A stretch of DNA of 22,361 bases from an uncultured Bacilli bacterium (GTDB taxonomy: Bacteria; Bacillota_I; Bacilli_A; RF39; UBA660). Within the stretch, counting starts at the first letter, position 1. Every line of letters begins with the position of its first letter. This document shows positions 1 through 5,227 of the stretch, piece by piece. A program made the position numbers and the translations under genes. The stretch covers positions 1-22,361 of the forward strand of contig CAKPDJ010000020.1 in the NCBI GenBank assembly GCA_934148875.1, given 5' to 3'. The notes below the pieces were generated by a model, which did not search any database, was not told where the DNA came from, and saw nothing but the letters and a program-made list of their open reading frames with translations.

Positions 1-1
1 C

Positions 2-49
2 TCTATCTGTGAAGTAGGAAACTTGGGAGGCAACTACCAAGGCGAATAA
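2..49 (+). CDS. C-terminal tail of a protein, possibly TnpB-like (partial)
   Basis: An open frame enters from the left edge and ends with TAA after 15 codons (SICEVGNLGGNYQGE). The DNA just before the stop (a GTGAAGTAGGAA motif followed by a small CTTGG/CCAAG hairpin) resembles the end of IS200/IS605-type tnpB genes, where the guide RNA and right end overlap the C-terminus. That resemblance is from memory and is weak. The tail is followed directly by a hairpin terminator. Too little is visible to name the gene. Confidence 0.3.
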   Translation, partial: SICEVGNLGGNYQGE

Positions 50-80
50 AAATTAAAATTTTTATTCTTTTGTTCTTTTT
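44..80 (+). terminator. Hairpin terminator after the left-edge gene
   Basis: An 11-bp perfect inverted repeat (GAATAAAAATT at 44-54, AATTTTTATTC at 57-67) with a two-base loop is followed by a T-rich run. It overlaps the stop codon of the partial gene. The stem is almost purely A/T, so it may be weak. Confidence 0.5.
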
Positions 81-156
81 TTGGTATATATATGGTGAAG
101 GATGTAAAGAAAGTATATAAAAAGTGATTTATTAATTCCTTATTTTTATAAGTTGC

Positions 157-176
157 TAGTTAACATAACATCAATT
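157..176 (+). repeat. Left copy of the 20-bp direct repeat (attL core)
   Basis: TAGTTAACATAACATCAATT is identical to 5228-5247. It contains a XerD-type arm (AGTTAACATAA, 158-168) and the six-base centre CATCAA (169-174). The following 11 bases, where a XerC arm is expected, do not match the arm seen at the right end, so this is a hybrid site. Confidence 0.85.
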
Positions 177-182
177 CTCAAG

Positions 183-207
183 AAGATATAACTTCGCATA
201 ATATCTT
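183..207 (+). other. Inverted XerC-like arm in a hairpin, phage side of attL
   Basis: ACTTCGCATAA (191-201) matches the XerC arm of the right-end dif site in 10 of 11 bases, in the opposite orientation to the XerD arm at 158-168. It sits largely in the loop between 7-bp inverted repeats AAGATAT (183-189) and ATATCTT (201-207). The match to the dif flank continues outside the arm: 186-202 has one mismatch over 17 bases. The layout recalls the two opposed sites of the CTXphi attP, which fold together in single-stranded DNA. That function is inferred. Confidence 0.5.
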
Positions 208-263
208 GTGGCTTTAAATTAGTCCAATAGAGCGATTTTTACTATTATTCTAATATAATTACT

Positions 264-310
264 AAAAAAGACCAAAATAAGTCTTAAAATGGCTTAAAAT
301 GGTCTTTTTT
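264..310. terminator. Bidirectional terminator downstream of the repressor
   Basis: AAAAAAGACC (264-273) and GGTCTTTTTT (301-310) form a 10-bp perfect stem around a 27-base loop, with a T run on either strand. It would end the minus-strand repressor transcript and shield the phage from flanking transcription. Confidence 0.65.
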
Positions 311-313
311 TTA

Positions 314-547
314 TTATATTTTTCTTTCAATATTTTTAACTGTTATTTCTTCATGTGTTTTTTTATTTCTAAAAATAATTTCATAATCACACAATTCTGC
401 AATTCTATTTATATTTTCAAAATTAATATCTGTTTTTTCACGTTCATAATCGCTTATAGTACTTCTTCCTATATTTGTTATTAAACTTAATTTTTCTTGA
501 CTGATATTATTTTGAGTTCTCATATATTTTATTATTTTTCCTATCAT
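314..547 (-). CDS. XRE-family phage repressor
   Basis: The protein is 77 residues long from the chosen start MIGKIIKYM. That ATG has a GAGG ribosome site nine bases upstream; the longer frame up to 586 would run into the operator DNA. A helix-turn-helix of the Cro/CI (HTH_3) type covers roughly residues 1-55: the region TQNNISQEKLSLITNIGRS is followed by STISDYEREKTDINFENINRIAEL, the usual recognition helix and trailing helices. A short basic C-terminal tail follows. It is transcribed away from the rest of the phage genes, across an intergenic region with three dyad operators, one of which lies inside the main phage promoter. It is therefore most likely the lysogeny or copy-control repressor. 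No oligomerisation or protease-sensitive domain is present, so induction must work differently from that of lambda CI. Confidence 0.85.
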   Translation of the reverse strand: MIGKIIKYMRTQNNISQEKLSLITNIGRSTISDYEREKTDINFENINRIAELCDYEIIFRNKKTHEEITVKNIERKI

Positions 548-569
548 TTTTTCTCGCCTCATTACAATT

Positions 570-584
570 GTCGCAAAATTCCAC
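570..584. promoter_or_regulatory. Operator O1, repressor-proximal
   Basis: Dyad with half-sites GTCGC (570-574) and TCCAC (580-584) separated by five bases. It shares the 5-5-5 design of O2 and O3 and lies next to a possible minus-strand -10 (585-590), so it could control the repressor's own transcription. The role is inferred. Confidence 0.5.
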
Positions 585-593
585 ATTTTATTC

Positions 594-622
594 TTGACTT
601 GTGGAAAAATCCGACATATAAT
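594..622 (+). promoter_or_regulatory. Main phage promoter (sigma-A type)
   Basis: TTGACT (594-599), a 17-base spacer and a perfect TATAAT (617-622). Its spacer contains operator O2, so bound repressor would block RNA polymerase directly. It points into the early and coat genes. Confidence 0.85.
601..615. promoter_or_regulatory. Operator O2 within the phage promoter spacer
   Basis: Half-sites GTGGA (601-605) and CCGAC (611-615), five bases apart, lie between the -35 and -10 elements of the phage promoter. The centre is 31 bp from that of O1, about three helical turns. Confidence 0.55.
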
Positions 623-635
623 TTAATTATGAATT

Positions 636-650
636 GTGGAATTACTCCAC
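636..650. promoter_or_regulatory. Operator O3, perfect dyad
   Basis: GTGGA (636-640) and TCCAC (646-650) form a perfect 5-bp inverted repeat around ATTAC. It is the best match among the three sites and lies just downstream of the phage promoter's transcription start. The centre is 35 bp from that of O2. Confidence 0.6.
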
Positions 651-726
651 TTTTCTAAAGCTAATTCATTTTTGCCTTATTTTGAGTTAGCTTTCTAAAA
701 TATTTGAAAAAAGGAGGACTCAAGAA

Positions 727-921
727 ATGGAAGTTAAAGCTACATTAGTAGAGGGAATAGGAAAAAAGAGTGGTAAGCCTTATACTGCTTTAGAAATTCA
801 ATTAACAAATACATTAAAAAAAATAGTTTTCTTAGAACCTGCTGAGCTAGAGTTATTAAAATTAACTCAATCTAATACTCAAAAATTAGATGAAAAGCCA
901 GATACAAATTTCTGGAAGTAA
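727..921 (+). CDS. Small phage early protein, possible ssDNA-binding protein
   Basis: The protein has 64 residues and follows a strong AAGGAGG ribosome site (the bases before ATG read aaggaggactcaagaa). It is the first gene behind the phage promoter. I do not recognise it with certainty. The first 40 residues look beta-rich (EVKATLVEG, YTALEIQLTN, KKIVFLE), with a glycine/lysine turn between strands, and an acidic LEPAELELL stretch follows. Size, position ahead of the coat gene and predicted strands would fit a filamentous-phage pV-type single-strand DNA-binding protein, but no signature motif supports this. It is an inference from context only. Confidence 0.6.
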   Translation: MEVKATLVEGIGKKSGKPYTALEIQLTNTLKKIVFLEPAELELLKLTQSNTQKLDEKPDTNFWK

Positions 922-926
922 TCTAA

Positions 927-1145
927 ATGTATATCATTGTTGTATGGCACAATTTAAGCAAAGACACATATTATCACAAGATAATCAAAGGATTTTATAA
1001 AAATTATTATATTGGTTATATCAATCAATATAATCATGAAATTATAGATATTATTCCAAATGTGTATCTTAAGAAAAACAAAGTGCCACTAAGAAAAAAG
1101 GTATTAAAGAAATTAATTTCTTTTTTACAAAAATTAAATAAATAG
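927..1145 (+). CDS. Small basic hypothetical phage protein
   Basis: The 72-residue frame begins five bases after the preceding stop; a GGAAG stretch inside the end of the upstream gene is the likely ribosome site, so translation is probably coupled. It is rich in Tyr, Ile and Lys, and the C-terminal third is strongly basic (LRKKVLKKLISFLQKLNK, probably an amphipathic helix). I see no signal peptide or convincing membrane span and no known family. In its position it could act in replication or DNA binding, but nothing in the sequence shows this. Confidence 0.6.
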   Translation: MYIIVVWHNLSKDTYYHKIIKGFYKNYYIGYINQYNHEIIDIIPNVYLKKNKVPLRKKVLKKLISFLQKLNK

Positions 1146-1160
1146 AAAGGAGCCTAAAAT

Positions 1161-1382
1161 ATGAAATATTTGGGATTATTAATGGATGGCGAATTTGGAG
1201 TAGGTGAATTCGTTAGTGGTATTTCTACTGCTATTACTGAAAAAATCACTCTAAGTATGGTTGCTACTACTGTTGCATCAATAATAGGTGCTGGTATTGT
1301 TGGTATCTTTGCTTGGAAATTCGCTCGTAAAGGTTATAACTTTGTTAAAAATGCTTTATCAGGTAAAAACGGTAATGTGTAA
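1161..1382 (+). CDS. Major coat protein candidate (pVIII-like)
   Basis: The protein has 73 residues and an AAAGGAG ribosome site directly upstream. The layout is that of filamentous-phage major coat proteins: an acidic amphipathic N-terminal part (D9, E11, E16), one hydrophobic helix at about residues 32-52 rich in Ala, Gly, Ile and Val, and a basic C-terminus (K53, R56, K57, K63, K69) that would contact the packaged ssDNA. No clear cleavable signal peptide is visible; the short hydrophobic start MKYLGLL before MDGEF may be removed, or translation may begin at M8. A hairpin terminator directly follows the gene, as behind gene VIII of Ff phages, which raises expression relative to downstream genes. 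The call rests on topology and context, because these proteins are too short and diverse for reliable motifs. Confidence 0.75.
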   Translation: MKYLGLLMDGEFGVGEFVSGISTAITEKITLSMVATTVASIIGAGIVGIFAWKFARKGYNFVKNALSGKNGNV

Positions 1383-1386
1383 TAGG

Positions 1387-1417
1387 AAAGGGGAGGGAAC
1401 TCCTCTTTTTATTTTTT
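1387..1417 (+). terminator. Terminator directly behind the coat gene
   Basis: A nine-pair stem (1387-1395 with 1400-1408, one G-T pair) is closed by a GGAA tetraloop of the GNRA class and followed by TTTTTATTTTTT. It lies four bases after the coat gene stop and before the next ribosome site. It probably acts as a partial terminator, making coat transcript abundant and assembly-gene transcript rarer. Confidence 0.75.
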
Positions 1418-1437
1418 AAAGAAAGGTGGTGTTTTTA

Positions 1438-1569
1438 GTGAATGAAGCAATGTTATCATTTATTGAAATTGTTAAAGTATGTGCTCCATATTCTCTTGCT
1501 TGGGCTCTTGGTATTAAGGCTTATAAATTTATTGTAGGTGCTATGTCTGGAAAGGATGTTAATTTGTAA
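1438..1569 (+). CDS. Small membrane protein, possible minor coat or coat paralogue
   Basis: This 43-residue frame starts with GTG, six to seven bases behind a good AAAGGTGGTG ribosome site. Its TAA overlaps the ATG of the next gene (TAATG), so the two are translationally coupled. A hydrophobic segment covers about residues 12-36. The end, KAYKFIVGAMSGKDVNL, resembles the end of the major coat protein (KGYNFVKNALSGKNGNV) in pattern and in the SGK motif, which suggests a shortened paralogue. By analogy with Ff phages it could be a minor tip protein such as pVII or pIX. It lacks the acidic N-terminal extension of the major coat protein. Confidence 0.7.
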   Translation: MNEAMLSFIEIVKVCAPYSLAWALGIKAYKFIVGAMSGKDVNL

Positions 1570-2243
1570 TGAATGAGTATTTAGAAAAACAATTTAATAT
1601 AATTCAAGGGTTAAAAGCTCAAGTTTGGAAAATGAAAAATAGAATACCAGGCGAAATGGTTACTACAGGTATTAATATTTTTTGTGGTCCCCAAGGTTCA
1701 GGTAAGTCTTTAAGTATGATACATTATGCTGAAAAAATAATTAAGGATTACCCTAGAGCTTTAGTTATTACTAATATTGAGTTTAATTTTAAATGCCCAA
1801 ACAAAGTAAAAAAATATACTGGTTTTGAAGATTTTAAAATTGAAAATGGAGTTTATGGTGTTATTTATATTTTAGATGAAATACATTTAATTTTAAATTC
1901 ATTAGAGAGTAAAGGAGTGCCATTAAGTATTATAGTAGAGCTTTCACAACAAAGAAAACAAAGAAAGTTAATTTTAGGTACTTCACAAGTTTACTCTAGA
2001 ATGGCTAAGCCATTAAGGGAACAGATTAAAAACGTTATTATTTGTAAAAATTATTTTGGAATATTTCAATTGAATTATTTAATTAATGCGTTTGAAACTA
2101 AAGAAAAAGATGGCGAGTTGAAGTTTAATAAATTGAAAACAAGTTTCTTTTTCCATAGAAAGGAAGATTATAAAAATTATGATACATACAAAAAAATGGA
2201 TAATTATGTCGGTATTGTCAATAATACTAGTTCTTACAGTTAG
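1569..2243 (+). CDS. Zot/pI-family phage assembly ATPase
   Basis: This 224-residue P-loop protein belongs to the zonular occludens toxin (Zot)/pI family, which drives ATP-dependent extrusion of filamentous phage through the membrane. Walker A is GPQGSGKS (40-47). Walker B is VIYILDE (98-104), followed by IH. The stretch SQQRKQRKLILGTSQVYSRM (126-145) is the conserved arginine-rich and TSQ strand region of Zot proteins. The family normally has about 350 residues and a membrane helix after the ATPase domain. This frame stops before any such helix and overlaps the next gene by 65 bases. The overlap contains seven consecutive A residues (2190-2196). Loss of one A, or a +1 ribosomal shift there, would continue into the next frame and yield a normal-length pI of about 344 residues. 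The ATPase assignment is firm; the true C-terminus is uncertain. Confidence 0.88.
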   Translation: MNEYLEKQFNIIQGLKAQVWKMKNRIPGEMVTTGINIFCGPQGSGKSLSMIHYAEKIIKDYPRALVITNIEFNFKCPNKVKKYTGFEDFKIENGVYGVIYILDEIHLILNSLESKGVPLSIIVELSQQRKQRKLILGTSQVYSRMAKPLREQIKNVIICKNYFGIFQLNYLINAFETKEKDGELKFNKLKTSFFFHRKEDYKNYDTYKKMDNYVGIVNNTSSYS

Positions 2244-2604
2244 TCCTGTGAATGCTCAAAGTTATGTGGCAGATGATAATTATACGATAAACAGTCAATA
2301 TCACGATTTATTTAATAATTATTTTGATGGTTCTAAATCATATCAATATTTTCCTTATAAATGCAATTACGGAAATTCTTATTATCGCGAGTGTTATTTT
2401 GGAATTGATAGTGATGGTAATTATTTAAAAGTTGATTATATTTATGGAAATAATAGCTATACAACGAATTATACAACTGGAATTGATGAAGATTTTTCTG
2501 TATCAGGAAACAATATTTTTAAGAAAGGAGTATCAACACAATATATTTACTTATATGCATTTATATTTGTAGTTCTTATTGTATTGATTAATCATTTATT
2601 ATGA
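2179..2604 (+). CDS. Signal-peptide/membrane protein (minor coat, or C-terminal half of pI)
   Basis: The frame has 141 residues: basic start, hydrophobic helix (about 8-21) with a plausible signal cleavage after VNA (26), an extracellular Tyr/Asn-rich region with two cysteines (62 and 72, possibly a disulfide), and a C-terminal membrane helix at 122-141. As a separate gene it would be an exported protein anchored at its C-terminus, like a small phage tip protein. Read as a continuation of the preceding ATPase through the A-run at 2190-2196, the first hydrophobic helix would be the membrane span of pI. An alternative internal start is M10 (2206), which would weaken the signal peptide. I see no strong ribosome site at the usual distance, only AAAGGAAG about 12 bases upstream. 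It overlaps the next gene by four bases (ATGA). Confidence 0.75.
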   Translation: MIHTKKWIIMSVLSIILVLTVSPVNAQSYVADDNYTINSQYHDLFNNYFDGSKSYQYFPYKCNYGNSYYRECYFGIDSDGNYLKVDYIYGNNSYTTNYTTGIDEDFSVSGNNIFKKGVSTQYIYLYAFIFVVLIVLINHLL

Positions 2605-3644
2605 AAAAATATTTATTAATTTTTTTAAGTGTTTTTAGTTTATTTTTTCTATTTGATACTGTCAACGCAGAGAATGATTTGTATGATTATTTATTTACCA
2701 CTGTTACACTTCCAAGCGGTTCGCCTAAAACTTCAGTTGGTTCTCAAAGTCCAGGTCTTAGCGGCGCATATTCCAATTATTCAACTTTAGTTTTTGGATA
2801 TTATAACATTAATCAAACTTTTAAACCTGGAGAAAAGTGGCGAATTGTTGCTGAATATTGTGTTATGGACCCTGATTATGATTCTTATACAATAAATGGT
2901 GCAACTGGTTTAGCAATTCAAAAATTTAACTGGAAATATGGCGATATTTGTGCCCATACTATGAGCGATGGAACTGTTGCAGTTGGTACATCAATAACAT
3001 TTACTTTTGATTTTACAATTGATGGTTCTGATAATACGCAAGGTTTTGCGAATATTAAATTTATTAGAAGAAATAATACTTGGACTTGGTTTTCTTTCAA
3101 AGATTATACAATTTTCCCATCTAGTGAAATAACTGATAATGATAACACACAAAACATAATCGATAATCAAAACAAAAATCAACAGGAAACAAACGATAAA
3201 CTAGATGAAGCTGAAAATACCAGGAAAGGTATTTTAGGAACTTTAAGAAATGTAGCTGATACAGTTTTAAACTTACCAAAAAAAATTGTTGATTTACTTT
3301 TAAATGCTTTAAAATCTTTATTTATTCCAGATAATATGGATTTTATAAATAATTTTGTAAATTCAATTGAAAGTAAACTAGGTTTTATTGCTGAAATACC
3401 TATGTCTATTATAAATTTTACATTAAATTTAGCCAATGCAACATGGGAAGATGTAACAAGTATTTCATTACCTAGTATTGATATTTTTGGGTATAAATTT
3501 TGGAATGCTCAGGAAATAGATATAAGTGAAGGTCTTAATATTTTTAAGCCATTTAAGTATGTTACTGATTGTTTGTGTGTAGCTTTATTATCTAAAGGTT
3601 TGTTTAAATGTTGGGAAAATTTTACAGGTGGTGGTAAAGAATGA
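2601..3644 (+). CDS. Adsorption/minor coat protein candidate (pIII-like)
   Basis: This 347-residue exported protein has a clear signal peptide: KK followed by a hydrophobic run, with likely cleavage after A23 (TVNA|E). An extracellular domain of about 150 residues follows, rich in Ser, Thr, Gly and aromatics with Cys87 and Cys117, and predicted to be mostly beta strand. Residues 181-207 are a polar Asn/Gln/Asp/Glu linker. Residues 211-280 are amphipathic helices with the LLNALKSLFIP pattern that I associate with tail and adsorption-type proteins of Gram-positive elements. A hydrophobic segment near 316-336 could anchor it. Order, size and membrane topology match filamentous-phage pIII, which binds the host receptor and terminates assembly. 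Recognition is by architecture; the N-terminal domain itself is unfamiliar. Confidence 0.65.
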   Translation: MKKYLLIFLSVFSLFFLFDTVNAENDLYDYLFTTVTLPSGSPKTSVGSQSPGLSGAYSNYSTLVFGYYNINQTFKPGEKWRIVAEYCVMDPDYDSYTINGATGLAIQKFNWKYGDICAHTMSDGTVAVGTSITFTFDFTIDGSDNTQGFANIKFIRRNNTWTWFSFKDYTIFPSSEITDNDNTQNIIDNQNKNQQETNDKLDEAENTRKGILGTLRNVADTVLNLPKKIVDLLLNALKSLFIPDNMDFINNFVNSIESKLGFIAEIPMSIINFTLNLANATWEDVTSISLPSIDIFGYKFWNAQEIDISEGLNIFKPFKYVTDCLCVALLSKGLFKCWENFTGGGKE

Positions 3645-3916
3645 TTTTAGAAGCTTTATTTAATTTATTATCTGGAATTATAAATTTAATTCCATTTAAT
3701 TTACCTACTTTGCCTAGTGAGGTAAATACTACATTAGAATTTATATTTAATGGTATTTTAGGGTCTTTAGGGCTCATAAATATCTTTATTAACTTAAGAT
3801 TATGGATATCCTGTGCTGTTGCTATGACTGTAATTTATAACATCAAACACGTGTGGAATGGTTTCATCTGGGTACTCAATTTAATTCCAACAGTTCAAAT
3901 ATCGTACTGGAAGTAA
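3641..3916 (+). CDS. Membrane protein, pVI-like minor coat candidate
   Basis: The protein has 91 residues; its start overlaps the stop of the pIII-like gene (ATGA), so the two are coupled. It is strongly hydrophobic, with two likely membrane helices at about 34-51 and 54-67 and hydrophobic amphipathic stretches at 1-18 and 71-84. Filamentous phages encode a pVI-type hydrophobic tip protein (DUF2523-like) directly after gene III, and this gene holds that position. The C-terminus (QISYWK) ends just where the hairpin array begins. No specific motif confirms the family. Confidence 0.6.
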   Translation: MILEALFNLLSGIINLIPFNLPTLPSEVNTTLEFIFNGILGSLGLINIFINLRLWISCAVAMTVIYNIKHVWNGFIWVLNLIPTVQISYWK

Positions 3917-4096
3917 GTGCGGTTGCCTTTGGCAACGCACGGTTCGGTATGTGGGGAAAGCTAACTCCGTTAGCTTATTCTTATCAATAGACACGAAGTG
4001 TCATAAACAATTGCGTAGCAATTAAACACGGGGAGAAGCCAGCAAAAAAGCTGACTTCGGGGCTTGCCCCAGGGCGAAGAAAAGAAAACTTTTCTT
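3917..4096 (+). other. Phage intergenic region: array of seven hairpins
   Basis: The 217-base gap between the pVI-like gene and the next gene is filled by seven consecutive inverted repeats. They are 3917-3940 (10 paired bases, one bulged G, loop TTT), 3958-3976 (8 bp, loop TCC), 3990-4002 (5 bp, loop GAA), 4009-4023 (6 bp, loop GTA), 4035-4058 (8 pairs, one mismatch, six-A loop), 4059-4070 (4 bp GGGG/CCCC) and 4077-4096 (8 bp, loop AAAA, then a T-rich tract). The stretch is also more GC-rich than its surroundings. In filamentous phages the intergenic region holds the packaging signal and complementary-strand origin as hairpins, so this is the likely site of both. The last hairpin could also be a terminator. 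Confidence 0.7.
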
Positions 4097-4133
4097 TGTG
4101 TTTTTATAGAAATTTAAACGGAGGTTTATTATT

Positions 4134-4343
4134 ATGAATGATTTAAAAAAATATATTAGAGATTTAAATATTGTGAAAAATAATTTAATTAAATTTTATT
4201 ATAATTCTGCCAGTGAGTGGCTTAAACCTGAAATTATATCTTGTATTACTGCAGTAAATCAAGAAATAGCTTTATACACCAAAAGAAAACGAGAACAAGA
4301 AGAATTTTTCAAAAAAAATCAATTAACTATCTTTGATTTTTAA
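4134..4343 (+). CDS. Small phage protein with a C-terminal clamp-binding-like motif
   Basis: The protein has 69 residues and a clear GGAGG ribosome site. It looks helical and highly charged, with the basic run TKRKREQEEFFKKN near the end. I do not recognise a family. The last residues read QLTIFDF, which fits the bacterial sliding-clamp binding peptide (consensus QLxLF) at an exposed C-terminus, where such motifs often lie. The gene stands directly upstream of the rolling-circle origin, so recruiting or blocking the host DNA polymerase clamp would make sense. That role is an inference from a five-residue motif. Confidence 0.65.
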   Translation: MNDLKKYIRDLNIVKNNLIKFYYNSASEWLKPEIISCITAVNQEIALYTKRKREQEEFFKKNQLTIFDF

Positions 4344-4353
4344 AAAAAGAGTA

Positions 4354-4376
4354 GGGGGGTTACTACGACACCCCCC
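4354..4376 (+). other. Double-strand origin with pMV158-type nick site
   Basis: Arms GGGGGGT (4354-4360) and ACCCCCC (4370-4376) form a 7-bp perfect hairpin that presents TACTACGAC (4361-4369) in the loop. TACTACG/AC is the known nick sequence of pMV158-family rolling-circle plasmids, cut by RepB after the G (here between 4367 and 4368). A second imperfect hairpin follows at about 4385-4403 (TGCGTGA, five-base loop, TCATGCA). The cognate RepB-like gene starts 236 bases downstream, on the same strand. Confidence 0.9.
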
Positions 4377-4450
4377 AATGGGTGATGCGTGACAAAATCA
4401 TGCACTCGTAGGGGTAAAATGTACTCACAATACAAAAAATGGAGGTAATT

Positions 4451-4621
4451 ATGATTTATTATTATAAAATTAGAGTTAAATTTTTAAAAGGCGGAATTTC
4501 TTTTATTAAAGATTATAAAAGTGATTTTTTGCATTTGGGGGAGTTATTTGTACATTTGGAAACTTATCATCATGGTAATTACCAATTAATTTATGTTAAG
4601 GAGGATAAAAAATGTCTATAA
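4451..4621 (+). CDS. Small hypothetical protein upstream of rep
   Basis: The protein has 56 residues starting at ATG 4451, five bases after GGAGG. An in-frame ATG at 4439 is less likely because it contains that ribosome site. The sequence alternates aromatic and charged residues (YYYKIRVKFLKGG, ELFVHLETYHHGNYQLIYVKED) and looks like a small beta-rich fold. It overlaps the rep start by ten bases, and the ribosome site of rep lies inside it. In pMV158 a small regulator (CopG) occupies this position, but this protein does not look like a ribbon-helix-helix CopG, so a copy-control role is only a possibility. Confidence 0.6.
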   Translation: MIYYYKIRVKFLKGGISFIKDYKSDFLHLGELFVHLETYHHGNYQLIYVKEDKKCL

Positions 4622-5214
4622 AGGGAAGAAACTGGGCTTTTGTTATGTATCCTGAGAGTATGCCTGTAGATTGGTTTGAAATTTTAGAAAAAACAGGTTT
4701 GCCCTTTGCTATTAGTCCATTACACGATAAGGATATAAACCCAACAGGGGAGAGTAAAAAAACACATTATCACGTGATTTGTCAATATGGTAATACTACT
4801 ACTGCCAAAAACGTTAAAGAAAATGTTTGCGACAAAGTAAATGGTACAATACCAATTAAATTAGAAAGTATAAAAGGAATGTACCGTTATCATCTTCACT
4901 TGGATAACCCTGAAAAATATCAATATGATGATAGGGATAGAATATTTATAAATGGTTTTGATGTTTCAAATGTTAACGCACTAACTCAAACCGAAGTTCA
5001 AAAAATTTTAAAAGATTTAACTAGTTTAATTATTGATAATGAGATTTATGAATATGCTGATTTATTAAATTTATTATTAGAAAATGATTTGAACAACATG
5101 TTTGTCGTTGCAGCTAGTCATACAATTTACTTTAGTACCTTTATTAATTCTAGAAGAAATAAGTTTAAAGACAGAGAAAAAGAAAAGAATTCTAAAAGGC
5201 AACATCAGGAATAG
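4612..5214 (+). CDS. Rolling-circle replication initiator, RepB/Rep_2 family
   Basis: This 200-residue HUH endonuclease of the pMV158 RepB type (Pfam Rep_2) would nick the origin at 4367/4368 and start rolling-circle replication of the phage genome. H38 and D41 (LHDKD) and H52 and H54 (THYHV) are the metal ligands, corresponding to His39, Asp42, His55 and His57 of RepB. The likely catalytic tyrosine is Y93 in GMYRYHLHLDNPEKYQY. N7-W8-A9-F10 (NWAFVMYP) is the N-terminal motif. Residues from about 125 on form a helical C-terminal domain that mediates hexamerisation in RepB. The length is close to the 210 residues of pMV158 RepB. A strong AAGGAGG ribosome site precedes the ATG. Filamentous phages usually carry other initiators, so this plasmid-type Rep looks like a modular acquisition. 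Confidence 0.92.
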   Translation: MSIKGRNWAFVMYPESMPVDWFEILEKTGLPFAISPLHDKDINPTGESKKTHYHVICQYGNTTTAKNVKENVCDKVNGTIPIKLESIKGMYRYHLHLDNPEKYQYDDRDRIFINGFDVSNVNALTQTEVQKILKDLTSLIIDNEIYEYADLLNLLLENDLNNMFVVAASHTIYFSTFINSRRNKFKDREKEKNSKRQHQE

Positions 5215-5227
5215 TAAAAAAATAAAT

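Noticed and set aside
548..586. Longer start for the phage repressor (MWNFATIVMRREK...)
   Set aside because: The extra codons run through operator O1 and the intergenic promoter region, and the ATG at 547 has its own GAGG ribosome site.
2918..3436. Minus-strand open frames inside the pIII-like gene
   Set aside because: No ribosome sites and no recognisable protein; they are shadows of the plus-strand gene.
3917..4096. Hairpin array considered as a CRISPR array or tRNA cluster
   Set aside because: The stems differ in sequence and length, there are no repeated units or spacers, and no tRNA cloverleaf can be drawn.
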